Virus record (IMG/VR): IMGVR_UViG_3300044712_001255
Coordinates: 1 to 64,000 of that record
Reading direction: 5' to 3' (one strand)
Source of the DNA: a virus
Length of the DNA: 64,000 bases
Made by a program: the position numbers and the translations under genes. Each line of letters opens with the position of its first letter. Positions within the stretch are counted from its first letter, which is position 1. The notes beneath the pieces were generated by a model, which did no database searches, was not told the DNA's origin, and saw only the letters and a list, made by a program, of their open reading frames with translations. Positions 44,829 through 52,375 of this stretch are shown here, piece after piece.

Positions 44829-46736
44829 ATGTCTAGATACTTTACACTCAATCAGCTCGCTGAGGGCATCAAGCAGAAGCACGTCGGTGCAGAGCGTGCT
44901 CGTCTCATCGAGAAATGGGCCCGTACGGGTCTTCTGCGTGGCCTTGATGGCCGCAAGCGCGAAAACATGGCGCAGCTCCTGGAAAACCAGGCTGGTCAGG
45001 TGCTCCTCGAGAGCAACGCCCTGTCGACAGGCGGCGGTGGTCTGACTTCCTCGGGACAGATCCAGGGTTTCAGCAACATCGCATTCCCGATCGTTCGTCG
45101 TGTATTCGGTGGCCTTGTTGCCAACGAGCTCGTGTCGATCCAGCCGATGTCCTTGCCTTCTGGTCTGATCTTCTATATCGACTACACCTACGGCAGCAAT
45201 GTCGGTGGTACAGCCGGTATCGGTCTGTCCAATACGGCGACGGCAGACACATATGCCCGTGGCCAGTCACTCTACAACAACCCCGCAGGTAAGGGAATCC
45301 AGTCTGGATCTCTTGCAACGGGTGGTCAGTATGACCTTGTTGGCACTGGATACACCAAGCTTCACACTGGATCAACTTTGATCTCCGTGAATGCAAACGC
45401 AATCGGTGCATGGTCCGGAGCATCCGACACCTTCGTGTCTGGTACGACCGTGGCGGCTCTCACTGACTTCTCTGGCTCGAATGCTCGCTTCGCTAACTAC
45501 GATCCGCAACTTCAGACTGACCTGTCTCTGAACACGCTCGATTACTGCTTCGCCCACTTCGCAGTTGCTGACATCGTGTCTGCTCTGCCGACAGCGAACG
45601 TTGCTGATGTTGATCAGTTCGCAGTGACCGGTTTCACAACGGCTGGAAGCTCCCAGGCATGGGGACAGGCATATCAGGCAGGAACTGGTGTGTTGAACCT
45701 CCGTCGCCTCAACAAGCGCGGCGATTTCTCTGGCGGCGTGTTCACTCCGAATCCGCTGAACGGAACTCACATCCAGACGGTTGTTCGTCTGTCTGCTGCT
45801 GGCGGTAAGCCAGGTCCAGCAACCACTGGTACCGAGACAACTACCTGCTCCATCACGGTGGCGGATGTTGTGAAGGCTGGTGACTCTGTTGGAGCAACCC
45901 TGACGATTCCGTCGTTTGAGTCTGACTTCGGTTCGACTCCTTCGCCGGCAATCCCGGACATCGACATCAAGATCGAGACCATCTCGATCACCGCAACCAC
46001 ACGCAAGCTGCGTGCTCGTTGGACTCCCGAGCTTGCTCAGGACCTCAACGCGTACCACAGCACTGACGCTGAGGTTGAGCTCACCAGCATTCTCTCCGAG
46101 CAGATCGCTCTTGAAATCGACCGCGAGATCTTGAACGAGCTTCTCCTTGAGGCAAACGGTGCGAACTACTACTGGAGCCGTGCTCCTGGCCGCTTCGTGG
46201 ACAAGACCACTGGCGCTCCGATCCAGCTCGCCAACGCGCTGTCAATCGGTCCGGCCTTCACCGGTACTGTTCAGGATTGGTACCAGACACTTGTCGAGAC
46301 CGTCATCGACGTTGCGAACACCATTCATAGGAAGACCCTCCGTGGAGCGGCAAACTTCTGCGTGACTGGCCCCGACGTTGCCACGATCTTCGAGGCATCG
46401 ATCCTCTACAAGCCGAAGTACACCATCGATGGTGAGGGGCAGATCGCTTCCCCGTTCACTGTCGGAGCCGAGGCTGTTGGAACGCTGTCGAATCGTTTCA
46501 CTGTCTACAAGGATCCTTACTTCCCTCGCAACCGCATCCTAGTCGGTTTCAAGGGTGGAAGCTACCTGGAGACAGGATTCGTGTACGCTCCTTACGTCCC
46601 GCTGATTGTCACCCCGACGATCTACGCGCCAGAGGACTTTACGCCTCGCAAGGGTGTGATGACTCGCTATGGCAAGAAGATGGTCAGAAGCGATTTTTAC
46701 GGCACCGTGACCATATTGGACATGAACATCGTCTAA
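44829..46736 (+). CDS. Major capsid protein (T4 gp23-like)
   Basis: A 635-residue capsid protein, longer than T4 gp23 (521). The N-terminal 65 residues are helical and charged, as in a cleaved delta domain, with likely protease processing near the LLESNAL region. Then come GFSNIAFPIVRRVFGGLVAN and SLPSGLIFYIDYTYG, typical of gp23 proteins. Late motifs are KLRARWTPELAQDLNAYHS and TPRKGVMTRYGKKMVRSDFY. The gene is clearly richer in G and C at third codon positions than its neighbours, indicating selection for high expression. GGAG precedes the ATG, and a strong terminator follows the stop. Confidence 0.93.
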   Translation: MSRYFTLNQLAEGIKQKHVGAERARLIEKWARTGLLRGLDGRKRENMAQLLENQAGQVLLESNALSTGGGGLTSSGQIQGFSNIAFPIVRRVFGGLVANELVSIQPMSLPSGLIFYIDYTYGSNVGGTAGIGLSNTATADTYARGQSLYNNPAGKGIQSGSLATGGQYDLVGTGYTKLHTGSTLISVNANAIGAWSGASDTFVSGTTVAALTDFSGSNARFANYDPQLQTDLSLNTLDYCFAHFAVADIVSALPTANVADVDQFAVTGFTTAGSSQAWGQAYQAGTGVLNLRRLNKRGDFSGGVFTPNPLNGTHIQTVVRLSAAGGKPGPATTGTETTTCSITVADVVKAGDSVGATLTIPSFESDFGSTPSPAIPDIDIKIETISITATTRKLRARWTPELAQDLNAYHSTDAEVELTSILSEQIALEIDREILNELLLEANGANYYWSRAPGRFVDKTTGAPIQLANALSIGPAFTGTVQDWYQTLVETVIDVANTIHRKTLRGAANFCVTGPDVATIFEASILYKPKYTIDGEGQIASPFTVGAEAVGTLSNRFTVYKDPYFPRNRILVGFKGGSYLETGFVYAPYVPLIVTPTIYAPEDFTPRKGVMTRYGKKMVRSDFYGTVTILDMNIV

Positions 46737-46760
46737 TAGAAACAACCACTTAGGTGGTCA

Positions 46761-46791
46761 AAGGGCTCGGGCAACCGAGCCCTTGTCGTTT
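46761..46791 (+). terminator. Strong intrinsic terminator after major capsid gene
   Basis: A 10-bp perfect stem (AAGGGCTCGG and CCGAGCCCTT) with a GCAA tetraloop, followed by a T-rich tail (TTGTCGTTT). A smaller ACCAC/GGTGGT hairpin lies just upstream. It ends the head transcription unit 25 nt after the capsid stop codon. Confidence 0.85.
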
Positions 46792-46816
46792 AATGTACTA
46801 GACACAACGTACCATG

Positions 46817-46822
46817 TATAAT
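46817..46822 (+). promoter_or_regulatory. Consensus -10 element for the homing endonuclease gene
   Basis: A perfect TATAAT ends exactly 6 nt before the ATG, with no Shine-Dalgarno between, so the mRNA is expected to be leaderless. No strong -35 is seen at 17 bp. It follows directly after the capsid terminator. Confidence 0.55.
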
Positions 46823-46828
46823 TGAGAC

Positions 46829-47692
46829 ATGATCAAGTGTAAAGAGTGTGGATATGAATGCTCGGCACAAAATGCGTTAGGCTATCACTTACGTTCTCAT
46901 GGAATGTCTTACGATGATTACGTTGTGAAACATGATCACAATGGTGTTTGGCCAATATGCTCATGTGGCAAACGATTGCAACGTAAAAAGGGAGGGTTTA
47001 GCAAACATTGCGGCAAATCATGTGCGTCAAAAGGCGCTAACAACGGAATGTTTGGTAAGAAGGGCGACGATTCTCCGAACTTTGGGTTGATTCGTTCAGA
47101 GCAACAACGTAAGAATTATTCGAAAGGCGCAAAGAAACGTTGGGAATTACACGGCGATAACCTTCGATCTATGATGAAGACACCAGAATATCGACAATCC
47201 CAAAGAGATGCAAACATAATATCGTATGCAACAACAGATCGTGCTGAGAAAACATCTCAATCTGTTAGAAAATTTTGGCAATCTGATTCTGAGATCACTA
47301 AACAACGTCGTAAAGAAGCGTCTAACAGAGCGATTCAATTGCTAGAGATTGGAAAGATTGGTCCACAAGCTCCGTTCAAGGCAGAGTGGATATTAAATCC
47401 TTTCACAAATCAACAAGAATACATGCATTCGTCTTGGGAAACTTTGTTCTTAAATGAATGCATAAAATCAAACTTTCCAGTTACAAAGGCGCATTTAATT
47501 CGTATTGCATATCTTTTGCCAGATGGTAGCGAACATATTTACGTACCTGATTTTGTTTCAATCGATGGTTCGAATTTGTTGATTGAAATCAAGGGTCGAC
47601 GTACAGAAGTTGATGATATCAAATTCAAAGCTTGCAAAGCATGGTGTGTTCAAAATGGATATGAAGTTGTAATGATTGGTGATGCACGATAA
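46829..47692 (+). CDS. Free-standing homing endonuclease-like protein (zinc fingers, NUMOD3-like, PD-(D/E)XK)
   Basis: A 287-residue selfish-gene type protein. The N-terminus has a C2H2 finger (C4, C7, H20, H24) and a second Cys cluster (ICSCGKRL, then KHCGKSC). A NUMOD3-like DNA-binding stretch follows (NNGMFGKKGDDSPNFGLI). The C-terminal 100 residues are a TnsA-like PD-(D/E)XK nuclease: MHSSWETLFLNE, then YVPDFVSID and LLIEIKGRR. The gene is AT-rich, unlike the capsid gene before it, and has its own promoter and terminator boundary, signs of insertion. It probably cleaves alleles lacking it. It overlaps nothing, but ends close to the next start. Confidence 0.75.
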   Translation: MIKCKECGYECSAQNALGYHLRSHGMSYDDYVVKHDHNGVWPICSCGKRLQRKKGGFSKHCGKSCASKGANNGMFGKKGDDSPNFGLIRSEQQRKNYSKGAKKRWELHGDNLRSMMKTPEYRQSQRDANIISYATTDRAEKTSQSVRKFWQSDSEITKQRRKEASNRAIQLLEIGKIGPQAPFKAEWILNPFTNQQEYMHSSWETLFLNECIKSNFPVTKAHLIRIAYLLPDGSEHIYVPDFVSIDGSNLLIEIKGRRTEVDDIKFKACKAWCVQNGYEVVMIGDAR

Positions 47693-47717
47693 TTCGTGTG
47701 TTAGATATTGGGTAACC

Positions 47718-48287
47718 ATGGACGAGCTAACACAGTTTATCAGAGAGACGGTGGATGACCACCTGCGGTCTCGTGGTATGGACTCTGCCAAAACGTATGT
47801 TGTGGTGGACGAAGCATCAAATGTTGCGACGTTTCTGCTGTTCAATTTGACGGGTCAACTCGTTGGGTATCAACAGTATCGTCCTGACGCAGATAAAAAG
47901 GTTGGCAATGATCCATCACTTGCTCGATACTTCACATACGTCGGGTCAGAAGGCAAGGGCAAGAAGCTTGCTGTGTGGGGGTTAGAAACAGTTGAATGGA
48001 CTGATGATTACCTGTTTGTTGTTGAAGGCATTTTTGATGCCGTAAAGGTGCATAACGCAGGTCACCCTTGCATTGCTGTATTGTGTAATGACCCTCGACC
48101 GATGAAAGCATGGTTCAAGGCAATGGGCAAACACGTGATCGCCGTGTTAGATCGTGACGCAGCTGGTAATAAGCTGCGAAATATTGCAAACGCTAATGTT
48201 GTCGTACCTGAACCATACAAGGATTTGGGTGATATGCCACAGGAAGAGGCAACTCGTTTCATTGACCATGCATTGACGAATACTTAG
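47718..48287 (+). CDS. TOPRIM-domain protein
   Basis: A 189-residue protein with a TOPRIM fold as in primases and small nucleases: YLFVVEGIFDAVKVHNAG (E103, D107) and VIAVLDRDAAGNK (D145, D147). No zinc finger is present, unlike the primase at 29174, so it may be a nuclease of the OLD or RNase M5 sort, or a truncated primase. I chose the ATG MDELTQFIRE; a TTG 14 codons upstream would overlap the endonuclease gene. GGGTAA is the only ribosome-like site. Confidence 0.7.
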   Translation: MDELTQFIRETVDDHLRSRGMDSAKTYVVVDEASNVATFLLFNLTGQLVGYQQYRPDADKKVGNDPSLARYFTYVGSEGKGKKLAVWGLETVEWTDDYLFVVEGIFDAVKVHNAGHPCIAVLCNDPRPMKAWFKAMGKHVIAVLDRDAAGNKLRNIANANVVVPEPYKDLGDMPQEEATRFIDHALTNT

Positions 48288-48292
48288 AAAGC

Positions 48293-49015
48293 ATGGGTTT
48301 GTTGTCTGAAGGGCTTATGGAGCCAGAGGCGATTATCGAAGCGTATATCAAGCAACATGCTTCTGAACTTGCGACATTGCAAGGATGGTTGAGCATTGGA
48401 ACATTTCTACGAAGAGTAGCATCCGAATATTTTACGCCCAAGAAACCAGCTGAGCCACGAGTGAATAGACCATTAAACGCACGTCAGCAACAGGCGTCAA
48501 GAAGCATTTATGAAGTATCAGCCGAGGAACAAAGAATCGCTGAAAGAATTGTCAAGAACAGCGCAAAGATCGCCACTCACTTGTGGGGCATTGTACAAAT
48601 AGCCTCAAAGAAACAAGCAACCGAGATAGACGGCGCAATATCAAATGCGTTAAATACGATGTGGCCAATAATCATAGGGCGACAAAATTCATCATTAGAT
48701 AAGGTAAAATCTTACTTGCAATTGTTATTGTCTGAGGCAGACAATGGTGACAAGGGCGATGATAAGAAGACAACTTCTGGTCCATCAAAAGATCGTGACA
48801 CTGGCGAAATTCTATATCACCTTGACATGGCAACTCGTCACCTTGATGTGTTGGTGGATTATACGCTTGTGATGGGTCATGAAGAAGAGATCGTAAGCAT
48901 TTCTTCGTCTGTCCAAGAACTTGCCCAGAGATTACGTTCTGAGCTTGAGGCTGCTCGTGTTCCTCTTGATGAACGTGAGCCAGAAGGCGGAGAACCGCCC
49001 GCTGGTCCTGGGTGA
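48293..49015 (+). CDS. Unknown helical protein
   Basis: A 240-residue mostly helical protein with a charged middle (RIAERIVKNSAKIATHLWGI) and a Pro/Glu/Gly tail. I do not recognise it. It follows the TOPRIM gene by only 5 nt and may share its message. TACTTA lies 6 nt before the ATG but differs from the -10 consensus at its last base, so I do not call a promoter. No motif. Confidence 0.55.
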   Translation: MGLLSEGLMEPEAIIEAYIKQHASELATLQGWLSIGTFLRRVASEYFTPKKPAEPRVNRPLNARQQQASRSIYEVSAEEQRIAERIVKNSAKIATHLWGIVQIASKKQATEIDGAISNALNTMWPIIIGRQNSSLDKVKSYLQLLLSEADNGDKGDDKKTTSGPSKDRDTGEILYHLDMATRHLDVLVDYTLVMGHEEEIVSISSSVQELAQRLRSELEAARVPLDEREPEGGEPPAGPG

Positions 49016-49036
49016 TACATCTTTCATACAGTAGTG

Positions 49037-49042
49037 TATAGT
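49037..49042 (+). promoter_or_regulatory. -10 element upstream of gene before tmRNA
   Basis: TATAGT preceded by TG, 19 nt before the next ATG, with AGGAGAG as ribosome site in the leader. It could also drive the tmRNA beyond that gene. No strong -35. Confidence 0.4.
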
Positions 49043-49061
49043 CTCTTCAATTAGGAGAGAC

Positions 49062-49469
49062 ATGAGTTTGAAGCTTAAACTGACGCCGGCTGAGACGCTT
49101 GCGCTTTATGACATTGTAACGTTGTTAGATCATGCCAAGGATCTTCCTGAGGATCACCCGCTTGTAGCAGAAACTATCTTGGGAGGCGTGAGACGTAAGC
49201 TTCGATTTCTGATTGAGAAGACTCTTAATACTAGTAAGAGCGACGAGGCAGAACCATTTTACGTTGACGCTGGGAACTTGAAAAAGGAGAAACTTGAGGA
49301 GTGGTTGTCAATTCAACACGAAAAGCTTGCGTCATTGCAAGATAAGCGTGTGGGTCTACCACAACAAGCCGCAGACCAATCTGTAGATGTTGTTCTGGAC
49401 GACCTACAGAATCGACCAGATTATCCAAAGAACTTTGTTCGTCGCGACAAGAAACGTCGTGGACGATAG
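49062..49469 (+). CDS. Unknown protein upstream of tmRNA
   Basis: A 135-residue helical protein (LKLTPAETLALYDIVTLLDH) with a basic C-terminus (RRDKKRRGR). No family is recognised. AGGAGAG precedes the ATG at good spacing. The stop is 3 nt before the tmRNA begins, so both may be on one precursor that is cut to release the tmRNA. Confidence 0.6.
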   Translation: MSLKLKLTPAETLALYDIVTLLDHAKDLPEDHPLVAETILGGVRRKLRFLIEKTLNTSKSDEAEPFYVDAGNLKKEKLEEWLSIQHEKLASLQDKRVGLPQQAADQSVDVVLDDLQNRPDYPKNFVRRDKKRRGR

Positions 49470-49472
49470 AAT

Positions 49473-49827
49473 GGGACCGACAGGATTCGACGGAGGTAAT
49501 AACTAAACAATTGCACGCAGGCGGTGCTCGCGTCCGCCTCAAACAATGTGAGCAAACGTTCAGTTGCAAACGACAACGCAACAGTTCTTCGGGCTGCGGC
49601 TTGAGAACCGATCCTAAGATGAGATAGTTCTTGTAATCTGTGGATCGTCAACCCACCAGAGCTTGGCCAAGCGGTAATTGTGTGATAGGCCGATGGCGAG
49701 AAAAATACACACAGGCCTCCTTTGGCAGCACAAAGGAACTCACCCGTCAGGGATATGATGGGCAAGCGTGTGAATGAAATTGAATAGAGAAGACTTGCGG
49801 ACGGTGGTTCAAATCCACCCGGTTCCA
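49473..49827 (+). ncRNA. ssrA: Transfer-messenger RNA (tmRNA)
   Basis: A tmRNA of about 355 nt that would rescue stalled ribosomes and tag the nascent chain. The 5' end GGGACCG pairs with CGGTTCC at the 3' end (7 bp), including the G3-U70 pair and A73 that identify alanine charging. The D-like loop has the tmRNA-typical GGATTCGACGG. The T arm is GGTGG/TTCAAAT/CCACC. The 3' CCA is not encoded: the bases after A73 are CTA. A resume codon follows CAGTT, keeping the A at -4. The tag frame ends in TGA. Pseudoknot stems lie between. Phage-borne tmRNAs are known (Bxz1-type actinophages), and this is a complete example. Confidence 0.95.
49566..49604 (+). other. tmRNA tag reading frame
   Basis: The tag coded in the tmRNA reads ANDNATVLRAAA then TGA, twelve residues starting from the resume codon GCA. 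The start A-N-D resembles bacterial tags (ANDENYALAA in E. coli), and the last three residues are hydrophobic alanines, as needed for ClpXP recognition, though the usual final Leu-Ala-Ala is Ala-Ala-Ala here. Frame and start are inferred from the conserved resume site. Confidence 0.85.
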
Positions 49828-49879
49828 CTATGATCAATTTTCATTAGTTCCACCATTTTTACGTTTCATAAGAGAAGCG

Positions 49880-49885
49880 TACAGT
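49880..49885 (+). promoter_or_regulatory. -10 element after tmRNA
   Basis: TACAGT 16 nt before the next ATG, with GCGAGGA as ribosome site in the short leader. No strong -35. Confidence 0.35.
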
Positions 49886-49901
49886 TATTAGCGAGGACAC
49901 T

Positions 49902-50087
49902 ATGTCAGCACAAACAGATATTTTGGCAGAGAAGATCAGAGAAATTGAAACGCAGCTAACGGAGGCTAAGACTTCCGGGAATGCGGATCGCATCACAGAG
50001 TTGCAGACACGCAAGGATGATCTCGCAAAGCAGCTTGCTACTGCAAATTCATCGTTGAATGAGGGACGTCAACTTTTGAAGGGGTAA
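49902..50087 (+). CDS. Small coiled-coil protein
   Basis: A 61-residue protein that is almost entirely heptad-like (EKIREIETQLTEAKTSGNAD and onward), so a short coiled coil is expected. GAGGA precedes the ATG. It is followed after one nucleotide by another small gene. Function unknown. Confidence 0.55.
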   Translation: MSAQTDILAEKIREIETQLTEAKTSGNADRITELQTRKDDLAKQLATANSSLNEGRQLLKG

Positions 50088-50088
50088 T

Positions 50089-50316
50089 ATGCCACAGAAT
50101 CCTCCCGTAGATCTATATCAGCCGCTTGTTGCAAATCGTGTTGGGCCACCGCCTGTTGTGATTCGTGCGATTGTAACACCTCATCAGGCAGGCCTCGTAG
50201 AAGGTGTGCCAGCGTCAACTACGCGTGGTGAACATTACGTGTTGCTGTCAATTCTACCAACGGAACTGCGTCGTCGTGTTGAGCTTGCAGTACAGACAGT
50301 TACGCAGGGTCAGTGA
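50089..50316 (+). CDS. Small unknown protein
   Basis: A 75-residue Pro/Val-rich, probably beta protein (VNRV-like start VDLYQPLVANRVGPPPVVIR). It starts behind AGGGGTAAT at the end of the coiled-coil gene. No motif recognised. A small structural or regulatory protein is possible. Confidence 0.5.
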   Translation: MPQNPPVDLYQPLVANRVGPPPVVIRAIVTPHQAGLVEGVPASTTRGEHYVLLSILPTELRRRVELAVQTVTQGQ

Positions 50317-50348
50317 TACAGTGATATGATACTTGATACGATGCCAGG

Positions 50349-50939
50349 ATGGCGTATCATGGGTATTTGCAACTGGTAAAGGAATTTTTATATTCCAAGG
50401 AAACACCTACGTTTCTTGAAATAGGTGTTGATAACGGCGCCTCATTGGTGCCGTTGGTCGTTTTCCTTACACGCACAAAGCAACGTTTCTTCGTATCGGG
50501 AATTGATGTTCGATTTCATGAGCATCTAAAGATCATTCTTGGTAACATCGACTTGTCAGAGGGACAAGTCATTCAGATGTTCGAAGAGAGTAGCCTCAAG
50601 GTTCTTCCAGCGCTTGTAGAAGCAAAGGCAAAGTTTGATCTTCTACTCATAGACGGCGATCACAACTATTACACAGTTGCGCAGGAATTGCAATATGTGC
50701 CAGACCTCACCCACGATCATAGCATGATTATCATTGATGATTATGCAGGTCGATGGTCAGATAAGGACCTTTGGTATTCGCAGCGAGACGGATATCAGAA
50801 TGTGACATCTGCAACAACACCCGTTGATACTGAAAAACACGGTGTGAAAGCAGCTGTTGATGAATTTGTTGCTGCACATCCAGAGTGGAAGATTCATACA
50901 CCAATTCCTGGAGAGCCTGTTCTACTCGTTAAACAGTGA
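50349..50939 (+). CDS. Class I methyltransferase, paralogue of the glycosylation-island enzyme
   Basis: A 196-residue methyltransferase of the Methyltransf_24 type. Motif I is FLEIGVDNGAS (22-32), strand 2 ends in GIDVRFH, then LLLIDGDHNYYT (near 102-113) and MIIIDDYAGRW. The same order of motifs is present in the protein at 3257. Substrate unknown; a sugar or small molecule is usual for the family. TATGAT lies 18 nt before the ATG. Confidence 0.75.
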   Translation: MAYHGYLQLVKEFLYSKETPTFLEIGVDNGASLVPLVVFLTRTKQRFFVSGIDVRFHEHLKIILGNIDLSEGQVIQMFEESSLKVLPALVEAKAKFDLLLIDGDHNYYTVAQELQYVPDLTHDHSMIIIDDYAGRWSDKDLWYSQRDGYQNVTSATTPVDTEKHGVKAAVDEFVAAHPEWKIHTPIPGEPVLLVKQ

Positions 50940-50951
50940 TCTCTCAAGGCA

Positions 50952-50957
50952 TACAAT
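50952..50957 (+). promoter_or_regulatory. -10 element placing transcription start at next start codon
   Basis: TACAAT ends exactly 6 nt before the ATG of the following gene. No Shine-Dalgarno can fit between, and the -35 region is weak. Confidence 0.5.
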
Positions 50958-50963
50958 AGACGT

Positions 50964-51620
50964 ATGCATAAGGTAATTGAATACGTTGATGACTCTGATA
51001 ATGAGCGCCAGACTGAAAGTTGGCAATCAAAGCGCATCGAACAGTACGTGTCTATTGACACTGCGTCCGGACCAATTTTGGTGCGTTCTTCTGCGATAGA
51101 TGAAGCAGTCAGTCGACCTGCTACTGGAAATTCTCCCGACATTCACAATGAGCAAAAGCTATTTCAGCGTCAACAGGCAGACAAGGAATTTCAGACTTTT
51201 CGCGAGGCGGTGAATGAAAGCGTAAAGACTGTTCCCGCTATTGTGTCCGAACAGACTATTACTGATCTACGGGCGCCAATCTATTCAAATATTACAAGCG
51301 ATGATGTTCCTACAGCGCTACACGTTAAGTGTGTAAAGAGGAATGATATGTCTGAAGACACGCTGTTTGATTGGCAGAATCAGACGTATGTGCACCTTGA
51401 ATCTATGCCACCCGAGCTTCGTGATGTGGTTGTTGCGTACACAAGATTGTTGGTGATGAATGACATCGCAGTAAGGATTGGGTCAAAGAACGTTTACTTC
51501 GAAAAGCTAACTGTTGCCGTTGATAACTTTCGTCAAGCAATTCAGTCTCTAAATCGTGCGCATGATCTGCACGAGTATGCCACGCTGGATGAGATCTATG
51601 AGCAGTGTGGCGTACGGTAA
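50964..51620 (+). CDS. Unknown protein
   Basis: A 218-residue charged protein with an acidic/polar N-terminus and a helical C-terminal half (FEKLTVAVDNFRQAIQSLNR). It is not recognised. There is no Shine-Dalgarno; a TACAAT hexamer 6 nt before the ATG suggests a leaderless message. Its end overlaps the DNA methyltransferase start by 23 nt. No catalytic motif. Confidence 0.6.
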   Translation: MHKVIEYVDDSDNERQTESWQSKRIEQYVSIDTASGPILVRSSAIDEAVSRPATGNSPDIHNEQKLFQRQQADKEFQTFREAVNESVKTVPAIVSEQTITDLRAPIYSNITSDDVPTALHVKCVKRNDMSEDTLFDWQNQTYVHLESMPPELRDVVVAYTRLLVMNDIAVRIGSKNVYFEKLTVAVDNFRQAIQSLNRAHDLHEYATLDEIYEQCGVR

Positions 51621-52356
51621 TGCGTTAGATGAGCTTCGTAAGTTACCTGACGCAAGCATAGATCTCATATACACTGACCCTCCGTTCAACACAGGACAGC
51701 ACCAAAAATCTGCAAGATCAGGGTTAAGTTACCTTGATAAGCACGATGATTATATGTCTTGGGTGAAGCAGTGGGTCAGTGAATGTCATCGTGTGTTGGC
51801 AGATCATGGTACAATCTATTTGCATTTGGACGAAAGAGAAGCTTACAAGGTACGTTTGCTTGTCTTAGATGCCATTTTTGGTGAGCAAAATTATCTATCA
51901 ACAGTGATATGGGCATATGATTTTGGAGGTCGCGGCAAAGATAGGTGGCCAGCAAAACACGATGTCATCCTAGTGTATGCAAAGTTAAAGGGAAAGCACA
52001 CATTCAATTGGGACGCCATTGAACGTATCCCGTACATGGCGCCTGGCCTGCAAAAGGATCAAACCCGCGCTACAGCTGGCAAAGTTCCAACAGACGTGTG
52101 GTGGATGTCAATTGTTGGTACGAATTCAAAAGAACGTATTGGATATCCCAATCAGAAACCACGTAAGTTGATTGAACGAGCAATACAGGCGTCATCCAAC
52201 CCAGGTGCAATTGTATTAGACCCATTCGCTGGATCTGGTACAACTGGAGATGCCGCTGCGTCTCTTGGACGCAAGTTTATGCTATTTGACAATAATCCTG
52301 ATGCAATCAAGGTGATGAATGAGCGTCTTGCAGGGTACCTAACTTGTTCGAGTTGA
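51598..52356 (+). CDS. DNA methyltransferase (beta-class, N6-adenine or N4-cytosine)
   Basis: A 252-residue DNA methylase. The catalytic motif is YTDPPFNTG (DPPF at 27-30) and the AdoMet-binding motif FAGSGTTG lies near 207, so motif IV precedes motif I, as in the beta class. I chose the ATG MSSVAYGNAL because GGATGAG precedes it; starts further upstream lie in the overlapping gene. No restriction gene is nearby, so it is probably a solitary enzyme that shields phage DNA or alters host DNA. Target sequence unknown. Confidence 0.9.
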   Translation: MSSVAYGNALDELRKLPDASIDLIYTDPPFNTGQHQKSARSGLSYLDKHDDYMSWVKQWVSECHRVLADHGTIYLHLDEREAYKVRLLVLDAIFGEQNYLSTVIWAYDFGGRGKDRWPAKHDVILVYAKLKGKHTFNWDAIERIPYMAPGLQKDQTRATAGKVPTDVWWMSIVGTNSKERIGYPNQKPRKLIERAIQASSNPGAIVLDPFAGSGTTGDAAASLGRKFMLFDNNPDAIKVMNERLAGYLTCSS

Positions 52357-52375
52357 ACGCTGGAGGACTAGTTAA

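Noticed and set aside
45372-46058. A 228-codon minus-strand open frame inside the capsid gene
   Set aside because: It arises from the high G/C third positions of the capsid gene. No ribosome site, and the sense frame is certain.
49421-49837. A 138-codon open frame on the minus strand containing VEPGGFEPPS
   Set aside because: It lies antisense over the tmRNA. That peptide pattern is the well-known false translation of the T-arm region of tRNA and tmRNA genes.
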